This document shows positions 1 to 7,950 of a stretch of 15,760 nucleotides of DNA, one piece after another. Numbering within the stretch: position 1 is the stretch's first letter; every line of letters starts with the position of its first letter. The DNA is from JAUVKA01 sp964465145 (GTDB lineage: Bacteria; Bacteroidota; Bacteroidia; Bacteroidales; UBA12481), in the NCBI GenBank assembly GCA_964465145.1, contig CAYXJR010000090.1:1-15760 (forward strand), read 5' to 3'. The notes beneath the pieces are model-generated. The model was not told the DNA's origin. It searched no databases and saw nothing but the letters and a program-made list of their open reading frames with translations. The position numbers and the translations under genes are program-made.

Positions 1-8
1 TTTATTTT

Positions 9-23
9 ATTATTATTATTATT
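9..23. repeat. ATT trinucleotide microsatellite
   Basis: Five perfect ATT units lie just downstream of the sigma-factor stop codon, in the AT-rich 48-base tail at the window edge. No gene or convincing terminator is visible in this tail. Confidence 0.6.
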
Positions 24-48
24 CAGTTCTTAAATCATTAAGCCTTAC

Positions 49-912
49 TTAATCTAAAAAAGCATAATTTCCTCTTAAAATGACCTTTAAATTGCACAAA
101 CCCCTGCTTCTGATCTGTCTTACCCGCTCTGATGACAATTCGTATTTTACAGCTATATCGTTCAAGGAATAGATCTGTGAACTACCTAATCCAAAAGACA
201 TTGTTAGTACTTCAGCTTCTCTTTTTGAAAGTTTGTTTAATGCCCGTTTAATATCCGTCACCGTTGATTCCCTCATAATATTGGTATCGGGCGAGGGAAT
301 ATTCCCGTTCTGAACAAAATCATAAAGGCTGAAATCGCTATCCCCATTATTCGACAGAGGCTTATCAAAGGAAATCTGCCTTTTCTTTATCCCGTTCGCA
401 AATTCGACTTCTTCCGTAGTCAAATCCAGATATTCTGCAATTTCAGCATCGGTTGGCTCTCTCTCAAATTCCTGTTCAAGATAAGGTATAGCCTTTTTGA
501 TTTTATTTATCGACGAAAGCCTGTTTAATGGCAAGCGTACTATACGTGTTTGATCTGAAATAGCCTGGATAATTGATTGTCGTATCCACCACACTGCATA
601 GGAAATAAACTTAAAACCTCGTGTTTCATCAAATTTCTTGGCAGCTTTTACCAGTCCGAGATTGCCTTCATTTATCAAATCAGAGAAAGATAAACCCTGA
701 TTTTGATATTGTTTAGCTACTGAAATAACAAAACGAAGATTTGCAACAACCAGCTTTTCTAAGGCGAGATTGTCACCATTCCTGATACGTACCGTCAGCT
801 CAACTTCTTCCTCGGCAGTAATCATGGAATACTTGTTTATTTCCTGAAAATAGCGACTGACTGATTCGTCAGAACGCTGCGTTATTTGTTTAGTAATTTT
901 TAGTTGCCGCAC
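49..912 (-). CDS. RpoD-type sigma-70 factor, probably a paralogue of the primary sigma
   Basis: This 287-residue protein is an RNA polymerase sigma factor that would direct promoter choice. It starts MRQLKI, as the short Bacteroidota primary sigma does. Region 1.2 lies at about residues 14-50. Region 2 lies at 51-118 and includes the -10 recognition and melting helix FISYAVWWIRQ at 102-112. Region 3 is near 140-175, and the region 4 helix-turn-helix at 248-272 contains ERVRQIRSRG. There is no long N-terminal region 1.1. Region 4 and the 180-215 linker differ from my recollection of the housekeeping protein (the usual RERVRQIKEKA motif reads SERVRQIRSRG), so I infer an alternative group-2-like paralogue. 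The start is GTG at 912-910, chosen because MRQLKI is conserved; the next Met is residue 30. The stop of the upstream flavin gene (915-913) directly abuts this GTG, so translation is probably coupled. It could instead be the sole RpoD of a divergent lineage. Confidence 0.9.
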   Translation of the reverse strand: MRQLKITKQITQRSDESVSRYFQEINKYSMITAEEEVELTVRIRNGDNLALEKLVVANLRFVISVAKQYQNQGLSFSDLINEGNLGLVKAAKKFDETRGFKFISYAVWWIRQSIIQAISDQTRIVRLPLNRLSSINKIKKAIPYLEQEFEREPTDAEIAEYLDLTTEEVEFANGIKKRQISFDKPLSNNGDSDFSLYDFVQNGNIPSPDTNIMRESTVTDIKRALNKLSKREAEVLTMSFGLGSSQIYSLNDIAVKYELSSERVRQIRSRGLCNLKVILRGNYAFLD

Positions 913-1998
913 TTAAAACAATTTAATATTTCTTTTCGCTTTCTGATATTCCTCTTTTAACTCAGCAAATACTCTGCTGACGGTTGACATCTCTTTCACA
1001 CTCCCGGCATTGGCACCGGTAAAAACAAAGCCGTCTTTGAGATTGCCCTGATAGGCTGCCAATAAAGCTTCGAGTATACAATAGGAGGTTGTTTTAGGAT
1101 TGCAGGATTTTATACAATGATTTCTGCAAAATTCCGGTCTTCTCTTACCTTCATTGGCTTCCTGCAGAAACTGGTTAAAAACACTTCTGCCAGGCATACC
1201 AACCGGGCTTTTTATAATCTGAATATCTTCCTCCCTCGCATTTATTATTACATTCTTGAATTCAACGGAAGCATCGCATTCCTCAGTTGCAATAAAACGT
1301 GTACCTAATTGAACTGCCGTAGCCCCCTGCTTCATTATCTGAAACATATCATCTCCGGAAAAAATACCACCTGCTGCAATTACAGGTATGTCTTTATTAA
1401 ATTTTTCCTTTATTTCTCTTGTTACTTTTAAAACATCTGAAATAAGGTTTTCCAGTCTATTACCTTCGTTTTGCAGTTCATTGGCCTTAAATCCCAAATG
1501 ACCGCCAGCTTTCGGTCCCTCTACAACAAATGCATCAGGCAGGTAATTAAAATTCTGCTTCCACTTTGTAATGATAATGATGGCTGCACGTGCCGAGGAC
1601 ACGATGGGTACAAGCTTTGTTTTTATCCCTTCACCTAGATATTTGGGAAGATCAAGTGGTAAACCGGCTCCTGAAAATATCACATCGATACCCTCCTCAA
1701 TTGTAGTCTTTACCATGTCGGAAAAATTGGTTATCACCGACATAATATTAACTCCAAGGACTCCCTTGGTTAGCTCCCGGGCTTTTCTTATTTCTTCGCG
1801 GATCGCATCGATATTACTTTGTTTATAACCGGTGGTTCTCTTATTGCCAATAAGGCCAATTCCGACCGTTGAGATAACACCAATTCCTCCCATATTAGCT
1901 ACGGCTGATGCAAGCCCCGACAGAGAAATCCCAATTCCCATTCCCCCCTGTATTATTGGAACGGGAATTCTAAGATCCCCTATATTGAATGATTTCAT
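913..1998 (-). CDS. Nitronate monooxygenase-like FMN-dependent oxidoreductase
   Basis: This is a 361-residue TIM-barrel flavoenzyme of the nitronate monooxygenase / 2-nitropropane dioxygenase family, related to FabK-type enoyl reductases. Members bind FMN; the true substrate here is unknown. Family marks are PIIQGGMG at residues 14-21, GAGLP, EGPKAGGHLG with the conserved active-site His at 167, VIAAGGI, and AVQLGTRFIAT. The C-terminal part carries Cys 291, 295, 299 and 307 (C-x3-C-x3-C-x7-C), a cluster typical of one long subgroup and possibly metal-binding. I chose the ATG at 1998 because homologues start MKxFxIGxL; the frame is open upstream to 2082, but that extension looks non-coding. 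The gene is followed with zero spacing by the sigma factor, so the two form an operon. A TAACTTTG box upstream is the likely promoter. Confidence 0.88.
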   Translation of the reverse strand: MKSFNIGDLRIPVPIIQGGMGIGISLSGLASAVANMGGIGVISTVGIGLIGNKRTTGYKQSNIDAIREEIRKARELTKGVLGVNIMSVITNFSDMVKTTIEEGIDVIFSGAGLPLDLPKYLGEGIKTKLVPIVSSARAAIIIITKWKQNFNYLPDAFVVEGPKAGGHLGFKANELQNEGNRLENLISDVLKVTREIKEKFNKDIPVIAAGGIFSGDDMFQIMKQGATAVQLGTRFIATEECDASVEFKNVIINAREEDIQIIKSPVGMPGRSVFNQFLQEANEGKRRPEFCRNHCIKSCNPKTTSYCILEALLAAYQGNLKDGFVFTGANAGSVKEMSTVSRVFAELKEEYQKAKRNIKLF

Positions 1999-2112
1999 AA
2001 TATCCTGATTATAAACAAGTAAAAAAGAGATTTTAAAACCGAGCGGTAATGAACCAGTTTGATGCCAGAATAAACGGCACAATCGCGCAAATTCTTAAAT
2101 CTGAATTTTTCC

Positions 2113-2120
2113 CAAAGTTA
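2113..2120 (-). promoter_or_regulatory. Bacteroidota -7 box (TAACTTTG) for the flavin oxidoreductase-sigma operon
   Basis: Read on the minus strand this is TAACTTTG, an exact match to TAnnTTTG. It lies about 115 bases upstream of the ATG at 1998. I see no clear TTTG/TTG -33 element at the usual distance, so the call rests on the -7 box and its position. Confidence 0.4.
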
Positions 2121-2286
2121 CGTTTTTATTTTCAGTGTATTGCAGAACAGACAAATCTTGTCAATAGCATAAATAACCCAGTCAGACAATCACTTACAAT
2201 ATTATAGACTTAATAATGTATCCTGGGCCTTGTGGAATTAGAGAATTTTCACCCGTAATTCGAGAACATCAATCAAAAACATAGCT

Positions 2287-2294
2287 TACTTTTG
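2287..2294 (+). promoter_or_regulatory. Bacteroidota -7 box (TACTTTTG) directly before the BaiN-like gene
   Basis: This is an exact TAnnTTTG match ending 6 bases before the ATG at 2301. A transcript from it would start at or within a few bases of that ATG, giving an essentially leaderless mRNA. It also explains why a TTG at 2292 is a poor start choice: that TTG is part of the box. No clear -33 element is seen. Confidence 0.5.
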
Positions 2295-2300
2295 CACCAC

Positions 2301-3551
2301 ATGAATAATTTTGATGTTATCGTGGTTGGTGCTGGCCCGGCAGGTTTGTTGGCTGCCGGAAGAGTAGCCGAACTGGGCGGCAAAGTTTTGTTACTTGAAA
2401 AAATGCGGCAGGAAGGACGTAAGCTCCTGATCACTGGCAAAGGGAGATGCAACATTACTAATAATACAGACATAAACGAATTTATTACCCATGTAAATCC
2501 TAATGGCCGCTTCCTGCGAAATGCCTTCTCTCAATTTTTCTCCAAAGACATCCTTGTCCTTCTTCAGAAATACGGTGTTGAAACAACACTAGAGCGAGGT
2601 GGCAGGTATTTCCCGGCAAGTAACAAATCAGCAGATGTATTAGAAGGGCTTTTAAAATGGGTCAGAGAATTAAAAGTTGAAATTCGTTGTGCACACCAGG
2701 TGGAGAAATTGATGATAGAGGATAACCTTATTCAAGGTATTCAGGCAAAGGGACAAAAATTTTCTGCCAGGGATGTTATCCTTGCAACAGGAGGCAAATC
2801 TTATCCTGCCACAGGCTCCAATGGAGAAGGACTGGAATTGGCCAGGAAAGCCGGGCATACAATTGAAAAAGTCAGGCCGGCTCTGGTACCCCTGGAGACT
2901 GCTGGCGAGCTGGCACAAAAACTTCAGGGCCTGACACTAAAGAATGTGAGGGCTGTTGTTTGGGTAAATGAGAAGAAAATGGCTGAAGAATTTGGTGAAA
3001 TGATATTCATGGATTTTGGGCTATCGGGCCCCATCATCCTCAGGTTGAGCAGAATGGTTGTTGATGAATTACATAAGAAAAACAAGGTGGAAATCACTGT
3101 CGATCTGAAACCTGCGCTCAATGAACAGAAACTCGACAATCGATTGCTTCGGGATCTTAATGAATACGGTAAACAAAGGATAGGGATTATCTTTCGCCAA
3201 TGGTTACCATCAGCAATGGTTCCTGTTTTTATGGACCTTTTAAAGCTGGATCCCGACAAAGAATGCCATCAAATATCATCCAAAGAAAGGAAGCAAATCC
3301 GTCTTTTAATGAAAAACATGCGTTTCAGGATTACTAATCACAGGTCTTTTAAAGAAGCCATTATTACTGCAGGTGGTGTCTCAACCAATGAGATCCATTC
3401 TAAAACAATGGAATCAAAATTGGTGAAAGGACTATTCTTTGCCGGTGAAATGATCGATCTTGATGCCGAAACAGGTGGATATAATCTACAGATAGCCTTT
3501 TCAACGGGGTGGCTGGCCGGAAATTCATGTATGACAATGGTTAATGGTTAA
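2301..3551 (+). CDS. BaiN/HI0933 (YhiN)-family FAD-dependent oxidoreductase
   Basis: This 416-residue flavoprotein belongs to the HI0933/YhiN family that also includes clostridial BaiN. Most members have no proven physiological substrate, so none is assigned here. The N-terminal Rossmann motif GAGPAG is at residues 10-15 and is followed by an acidic LLLEK end of strand 2. The family hallmark GRKLLITGKGRCNITN spans 39-54. The mid part has LATGGKSYPATGSNGEG. The C-terminal FAD-closing segment includes TAGGVS, then GLFFAGEMIDLDAETGGYNLQIAFSTG. The length is normal for the family. I prefer the ATG at 2301 over the in-frame TTG at 2292, which belongs to the promoter box. The last codons and the stop are made of three AATGGTT heptamers. 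The gene stands alone, followed by a repeat array and the ABC-F gene. Confidence 0.9.
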   Translation: MNNFDVIVVGAGPAGLLAAGRVAELGGKVLLLEKMRQEGRKLLITGKGRCNITNNTDINEFITHVNPNGRFLRNAFSQFFSKDILVLLQKYGVETTLERGGRYFPASNKSADVLEGLLKWVRELKVEIRCAHQVEKLMIEDNLIQGIQAKGQKFSARDVILATGGKSYPATGSNGEGLELARKAGHTIEKVRPALVPLETAGELAQKLQGLTLKNVRAVVWVNEKKMAEEFGEMIFMDFGLSGPIILRLSRMVVDELHKKNKVEITVDLKPALNEQKLDNRLLRDLNEYGKQRIGIIFRQWLPSAMVPVFMDLLKLDPDKECHQISSKERKQIRLLMKNMRFRITNHRSFKEAIITAGGVSTNEIHSKTMESKLVKGLFFAGEMIDLDAETGGYNLQIAFSTGWLAGNSCMTMVNG

Positions 3552-3556
3552 TGGTT
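3536..3556 (+). repeat. Three tandem AATGGTT heptamers across a stop codon
   Basis: Three perfect AATGGTT copies begin in the last codons of the BaiN-like gene and run past its TAA stop at 3549-3551. They therefore supply the C-terminal Val-Asn-Gly and the stop. Confidence 0.85.
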
Positions 3557-3572
3557 CATTATCAAATAAACT

Positions 3573-3636
3573 AATATACAAATCTACTAATCTACTAATA
3601 TACCAATCTACCAATCTACCAATCTACTAATATACT
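3573..3636 (+). repeat. Eight-copy octamer tandem array (AATNTACN)
   Basis: Eight consecutive 8-base units fill the gap before the ABC-F gene: AATATACA, AATCTACT twice, AATATACC, AATCTACC twice, AATCTACT and AATATACT. The array runs directly into the TAATTTTG box at the start of the next gene. A related three-copy array lies at 5785-5808. Confidence 0.9.
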
Positions 3637-3643
3637 AATTTTG
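3636..3643 (+). promoter_or_regulatory. Possible -7 box (TAATTTTG) overlapping the ABC-F start
   Basis: This is an exact TAnnTTTG match, but it overlaps the TTG start codon at 3641. If it is the promoter, transcription would begin inside the first codons and the in-frame TTG at 3650 would become a candidate start. The octamer array upstream has no -33-like TTG, so this may be a chance match. Confidence 0.25.
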
Positions 3644-5500
3644 AACTACTTGCAAGCTGAAAATATTTCAAAATCATATGGCGACAATTTCCTTTTTGAG
3701 GACCTTTCCCTGTCGATTGATAAAAATCAAAAAATTGCCCTAATTGCTAAGAATGGTACCGGCAAGTCAAGCCTGTTAAGGATTCTTGCCAGAACAGAAC
3801 CTCCAGACACAGGTGCCCTAACTTCCAGGAAGGATTTAACTATAGGATTTCTCCCGCAAGAGCCTGAACTGGATGACAATCTAATCCTTCTTGATCAGGT
3901 AATGTATAACATCCCGCTGGTTTCTGAGGCTATCATGCAATATGAAAAGGCAGTAGAGCTGCAGAATGAGCATGAATTGGACCTCGCTATCAGGGAGATG
4001 GACCGACTGGAAGCCTGGGATTATGAAAATCGTGTTAAGGAGGTTCTCAGTCAATTAAAGATCACCCGTTTTGATCAGCCGGTTAAAGAGTTGTCCGGTG
4101 GACAGAGAAAACGAGTGGCCCTGGCCCAGGTGCTTGTTTCTCAACCTGAGTTGCTAATTCTGGATGAGCCAACCAACCATCTCGACCTGGATATGATTGA
4201 ATGGCTCGAAGAATATCTTAGTCAGGGTCATGTGACGGTTTTTATGGTTACTCACGACCGATATTTCCTGAATCGGGTTTGCACTGAGATTCTTGAGATG
4301 GCCAATAGAAAATTATTCAAGTATCAAGGTAATTACCAGGTATATCTGGCGAAACGACAGGAAAGATTAGAACTGGATCAAAAGAGGGTCGATAAGGCCA
4401 ATTCTTTGATGAAAAAGGAGCTGGAATGGGTAAGGAGAATGCCAAAAGCGCGAGGAACCAAGGCCAAATATCGGATGGAATCCTTTGCAAACCTAAAGTC
4501 TGCAGCACATAAGGAATATGAGCCTGAGCAGGATGAAATTCAAATTGAATCATTACGACTGGGGAAAAAGGTGCTGGAAATTGAAGGATTGAGCAAGTCT
4601 TTTGATGATTTATTGCTATTTGAGAATTTTGATTACAAGTTTCAGCGTTACGAAAGGATTGGATTGGTTGGACCCAATGGGGTTGGCAAGTCAACCTTTT
4701 TACAGGTGATAACCGGAATCCTCCCTCCTGATGAAGGTAAGGCAGTACCAGGAAAAACAGTCCGGTTTGGCTTCTATGAGCAAACCGGAATCCAATTTAA
4801 TCCAAATGACAAAGTTATTGATGTTGTTAAGGAGGTCGCCGAAGTGGTTCATTTAGGGGCAGGCCGGTCCATGAGCGCATCACAATTTCTGGAGTATTTT
4901 CTGTTTCCTCCGGATATGCAATATGGTTTTGTATCAAAACTTAGCGGTGGAGAAAAGAGACGATTGTACCTCTGTACCGTTCTGATGAGAAACCCTAATT
5001 TTCTTATCCTGGATGAACCAACCAATGATCTTGATATCATGACCTTGAATGTTCTGGAGGATTATTTATTAAGATTTCAGGGATCTGTAATGATAGTTTC
5101 TCACGACAGGTATTTCATGGATAAGGTCGTCGATCATTTATTTGTATTTGAAGGCAATGGAAAAATTTCTGATTTCCCTGGGATTTATTCAATATATAGG
5201 GATTCAATAAGACTAAGTCAGGAGAAGCAGGATAAGCAAGAGCCCAGGGGGAAAAGAAATCGAATTAAAGAAAATATTCCCAAAACCAAACTGAGCTTTA
5301 AGGAAAAGTTTGAATTTCAACAATTGGGAAAGGAGTTAGCCCAATTGGAGAAAGAAAAATCTGTTTTGGAAGAACTAATAAACTCGGGAGACTGTTCCCC
5401 TGATGAGCTCCAAATGCACAGCATGCGGATTGGAGATATTATGCAGGAATTAGATGTGAAGGAAATGCGCTGGCTGGAGCTAAGTGAGTTTGAGTTGTAG
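3641..5500 (+). CDS. ABC-F family ATPase, Uup-like
   Basis: This 619-residue protein has two ATP-binding cassettes and no membrane segment. ABC-F proteins act on ribosomes; Uup-type members are linked to ribosome rescue and to tolerance of transposon or replication stress. Cassette 1 has Walker A AKNGTGKSS (36-44), signature LSGGQ (from 151) and Walker B with Asp175-Glu176. The charged ABC-F linker lies at about 240-290. Cassette 2 has GPNGVGKST (344-352), LSGGE (from 434) and Asp458-Glu459. A Lys/Glu-rich coiled-coil C-terminal domain at about 545-615 favours the Uup subgroup. Both cassettes keep the catalytic residues. The start is TTG at 3641, chosen because MNYLQAENISKSYG matches the usual N-terminus; no ATG is nearby. 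It is a single gene between period-8 repeats, converging on the relic and glycan locus to the right. Confidence 0.9.
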   Translation: MNYLQAENISKSYGDNFLFEDLSLSIDKNQKIALIAKNGTGKSSLLRILARTEPPDTGALTSRKDLTIGFLPQEPELDDNLILLDQVMYNIPLVSEAIMQYEKAVELQNEHELDLAIREMDRLEAWDYENRVKEVLSQLKITRFDQPVKELSGGQRKRVALAQVLVSQPELLILDEPTNHLDLDMIEWLEEYLSQGHVTVFMVTHDRYFLNRVCTEILEMANRKLFKYQGNYQVYLAKRQERLELDQKRVDKANSLMKKELEWVRRMPKARGTKAKYRMESFANLKSAAHKEYEPEQDEIQIESLRLGKKVLEIEGLSKSFDDLLLFENFDYKFQRYERIGLVGPNGVGKSTFLQVITGILPPDEGKAVPGKTVRFGFYEQTGIQFNPNDKVIDVVKEVAEVVHLGAGRSMSASQFLEYFLFPPDMQYGFVSKLSGGEKRRLYLCTVLMRNPNFLILDEPTNDLDIMTLNVLEDYLLRFQGSVMIVSHDRYFMDKVVDHLFVFEGNGKISDFPGIYSIYRDSIRLSQEKQDKQEPRGKRNRIKENIPKTKLSFKEKFEFQQLGKELAQLEKEKSVLEELINSGDCSPDELQMHSMRIGDIMQELDVKEMRWLELSEFEL

Positions 5501-5516
5501 ACTCGGTGATTCGGTG
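5501..5516 (+). repeat. Two-copy octamer repeat (A[CT]TCGGTG)
   Basis: ACTCGGTG and ATTCGGTG follow the ABC-F stop codon immediately, with a decayed third unit beginning ACTA. The period is 8 bases, as in the array before this gene, but the unit differs. Confidence 0.6.
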
Positions 5517-5517
5517 A

Positions 5518-5784
5518 CTAAGATACACTTGCAAATTCATCACCAAGATGGGTGCATATATGATGCTTTGAGAACCGCAATGCAATCCATTCGGTTGGTT
5601 TGGCAGCAATAGCAAAATAGTATATACCATCCGTTCCTGGTAAATCATGATTCTTATGCCTCATTAACCCTGTCCTGATGTTCAAAATCACTATAGATAA
5701 AATTCTGACTGATGGCTTCAAACCTAACCCCTAATGGATCAGCCAGATATGTTAGAAAAAAGTTATCCTGCCGACAAAATGTTG
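5518..5784 (-). pseudogene. Probable frameshifted relic of a protein-coding gene
   Basis: I do not recognise this sequence. On the minus strand one frame is open from about 5784 down to a TAA at 5654-5656 and reads protein-like (LADPLGVRFEAISQNFIYSD, then EHQDRVNEA). A second frame, covering the same spot and continuing to the TAG at 5518, also reads protein-like (LPGTDGIYYFAIAAKPTEWI, then THLGDEF). A single indel near 5650-5665 would join them into about 80 residues. This looks like the C-terminal remnant of a decayed gene, lacking its N-terminus. It sits between convergent genes and is bounded by period-8 repeats. The alternative is chance open frames in a 290-base spacer. Confidence 0.3.
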
Positions 5785-5808
5785 AATCGACTAATACACT
5801 AACACACT
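5785..5808. repeat. Three-copy octamer repeat (AATNNACT) over a stop codon
   Basis: The units AATCGACT, AATACACT and AACACACT are in perfect 8-base register. They match the AATCTACT unit of the 3573-3636 array in form. They contain the stop codon (5793-5791) and the last five codons of the GH-D-like gene. Confidence 0.6.
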
Positions 5809-7950
5809 TACATTCCCCTTCCGCTCAACACTTACAGGCAGTTTGATGCTATATCCTTTATCCAGCCGATAGGTTTTGGCTTTGGTATCACCAATTTTGA
5901 CAGTGGCTTTGCCAGTTAGTCCAGTATAGTAAAGATTAAGACTGATTTCCTTATTAATAGGATGATCTGTTGGATTAAATATCATTGCAAATCCTTTGGT
6001 ATCTAATTTAGGATTGGTATGAAATATCCAGTCGAGATCCCGTCCGTCGGCCCTTCGGCTTGAGGAATGTATAACATCTGATTCGAGTATATCCCGGTTA
6101 ATCTTGTAGAAATCCACCCATTCCTTTACCAAACTTTTAGTTTCATCCGTATCGTACAATCTGGGCCCCCGGTAACAGGCCTGTACACCATTACCCAGGT
6201 TTCCAGCCATCATATTCCCATAGTGTTCCAGGTGCTCACTTAATGGCTCAATAGTAGCTTCGGCTCCACCTCCATGATATTCTGTGAGTGGAACAAACAT
6301 CCAACCCATTGATGGGGTTTTGTACCACGTTCCATCAAAAATATTTTGCCTTGTATGAATTACCTGCTGAGCCCTGGGCAACGACCAGTTGACCTCACGG
6401 TATCCCATACCGTTCTTGTTTGATCCTGATAAATAAAACCAATCGGGCACGTTCAGATAAATTCCATTTGCCCTGCACCATTTGTAATAATCTGTGATAG
6501 TTTTCCATTGATTCCATTGAGAATCATCAATCCCCTCATGACCAGGATGAGTAGTTGAAGCACAGATATGTCCAGGATAGGATCCATCGTGCTCAAGCAG
6601 GTCCATGCCGGTTTCTTTAAAAAAAGCATACAACTTATTCATATATTCCTCTCCCCAGTTGGAGCCCAGGCAAGGTGCATTACCATGAATAACTCCCCCT
6701 CTTTCCCCTGTTTCCGGATTGATTACATCATCCTCTTCCGAAATCCGCCTGCTGGATAAGAGGGAATAGCCACCTAACTGTAAACCTTTTTCATGAGCAT
6801 AATCTGTCCGTTTTTTCCATTTTGCGATATTCTCAGGACTGAGATCCTCAACGTTAAATCCACTGCCAAAGGTCATGATTGCCATTTCGAAGCCCACTTC
6901 TGCACACTGGTCTAATGCTAGTTTTATGGCATCATCATCACTGAAACGAACGTGCATCATTAAAGGATTCTCAGTTGTCCATGGTGCAATAACACGATAC
7001 ATTTTCCTTAGAGCCAGGGAATTTCTATCCTTATCGTAACTATCGTTGACAAGTACCCAGGAACGGAAGGATTCAAAACTTCCTCCTGAAGGAATTTCCT
7101 GGGCAGGTCCGATTATCGGCTTCACTTCAAGAAGGCATGGAGTTTCTTTTGTATAGCCTACCTGTGTATTATAATCAGGGTCCGACTCCCAGAATACCGA
7201 GCTTCTTGTAACATTGGCCGGCACCATCCCGCCGAACTGATAATCAGTGGCCACCTGGATATTTGGCTTCGGCATTTCAACTCCCCTGGATTCTACCCAG
7301 GACTCGGCCTCTACAGCCGCCAATATTTCTGACACAAAGGCATCCAAATGAATGGATTCTGATCCCTGATTTATTAATTCAATCCATTTGCTATATGCAG
7401 GAATCCCATCATACAGGTTGTAGTGGACTTTCACTTTCAAACCTTCAAAAAGACCTGGAAGCGAATAATTCATAACAAGATGTATTCCTTTGGGCGGCCA
7501 TTCAGAATCAGGAGAAGCATGCCTTACACGTTTCCATTCCATTCTGGCATCTATTGGTGTGGTTTCATAATCAATAAACCCGAAGGCTTTAGGATCTGCT
7601 TCCAGTTTGTCTATCCATGAAGGATCAAGATATGCCAGGTTAGGCTGCCCCAGCAGTCCACCAACAGAAAAACTCTCTCCATCAATAATAATACGAGCCT
7701 CTGGTTTGACCCCCCTTAATACAGAACGCCCTGTCATTAAATCATCCAAAGCAATGGTAGAAGCACCAGGATCAAGAAGAAAAACCCTCCTTATAAGACC
7801 ATTATCAAGGGCAATTTCAGAATCGCTTAACTCCACAAATTTCGCCTTATATCTGTTGTTATCAATTAACCAGTCATCAACCGTATCCGGGGGTCCAACA
7901 CAGGATGATAGTAAAATCAGAGAAATACAAGAAATAAAAATATTTTTCAT
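5791..7950 (-). CDS. Putative lipoprotein glycoside hydrolase, clan GH-D / alpha-galactosidase-like
   Basis: This 719-residue protein starts with a lipoprotein signal peptide (MKNIFISCISLILLSSC; lipobox LSSC, acylated Cys17), so it is probably anchored to the cell envelope. Residues about 40-330 look like a beta-sandwich domain. About 340-610 look like a TIM barrel with MDLLEHDGSYPG (Asp450, Asp455), HPGH, NVPDWFYLSGSN, YREVNWSLPR and ACYRGPRLYD. A beta-rich C-terminal domain follows. The layout and the acidic barrel motif resemble GH36/GH27-type alpha-galactosidases, but the usual KWD nucleophile motif is absent, so family and substrate are uncertain. Asp455 or Asp450 is my guess for the nucleophile. 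Its ATG overlaps the stop of the upstream SGNH gene (ATGA at 7950-7947), so both are likely translated together. Its final codons lie in an octamer repeat. Confidence 0.6.
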   Translation of the reverse strand: MKNIFISCISLILLSSCVGPPDTVDDWLIDNNRYKAKFVELSDSEIALDNGLIRRVFLLDPGASTIALDDLMTGRSVLRGVKPEARIIIDGESFSVGGLLGQPNLAYLDPSWIDKLEADPKAFGFIDYETTPIDARMEWKRVRHASPDSEWPPKGIHLVMNYSLPGLFEGLKVKVHYNLYDGIPAYSKWIELINQGSESIHLDAFVSEILAAVEAESWVESRGVEMPKPNIQVATDYQFGGMVPANVTRSSVFWESDPDYNTQVGYTKETPCLLEVKPIIGPAQEIPSGGSFESFRSWVLVNDSYDKDRNSLALRKMYRVIAPWTTENPLMMHVRFSDDDAIKLALDQCAEVGFEMAIMTFGSGFNVEDLSPENIAKWKKRTDYAHEKGLQLGGYSLLSSRRISEEDDVINPETGERGGVIHGNAPCLGSNWGEEYMNKLYAFFKETGMDLLEHDGSYPGHICASTTHPGHEGIDDSQWNQWKTITDYYKWCRANGIYLNVPDWFYLSGSNKNGMGYREVNWSLPRAQQVIHTRQNIFDGTWYKTPSMGWMFVPLTEYHGGGAEATIEPLSEHLEHYGNMMAGNLGNGVQACYRGPRLYDTDETKSLVKEWVDFYKINRDILESDVIHSSSRRADGRDLDWIFHTNPKLDTKGFAMIFNPTDHPINKEISLNLYYTGLTGKATVKIGDTKAKTYRLDKGYSIKLPVSVERKGNVSVLVY

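Larger units (their letters stand above)
1999..2300. other. Divergent intergenic region with outward-facing promoter boxes
   Basis: This 302-base gap separates the minus-strand flavin gene from the plus-strand BaiN-like gene. It holds one TAnnTTTG-type box for each direction. The minus-strand box leaves a leader of roughly 108 nt; the plus-strand box sits only 6 bases before its ATG. The frame of the flavin gene stays open to 2082, but the extra 28 codons do not look like a conserved protein. I see no RNA gene or strong hairpin. Confidence 0.6.

Noticed and set aside
37..53. ATTAAG...CTTAAT 6-bp stem over the sigma stop codon as a terminator
   Set aside because: The stem is short and AT-only apart from one pair, and no T-run follows on the minus strand.
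1999..2082. N-terminal extension of the flavin oxidoreductase
   Set aside because: The frame is open, but family proteins begin at MKSFNIG and the extra 28 residues look like translated leader.
2292..2300. TTG start for the BaiN-like gene
   Set aside because: The TTG is part of the TAnnTTTG promoter box, and ATG 2301 gives the normal family N-terminus.
3573..3636. CRISPR-like array
   Set aside because: The units are 8 bases with no spacers, so this is a simple tandem repeat.
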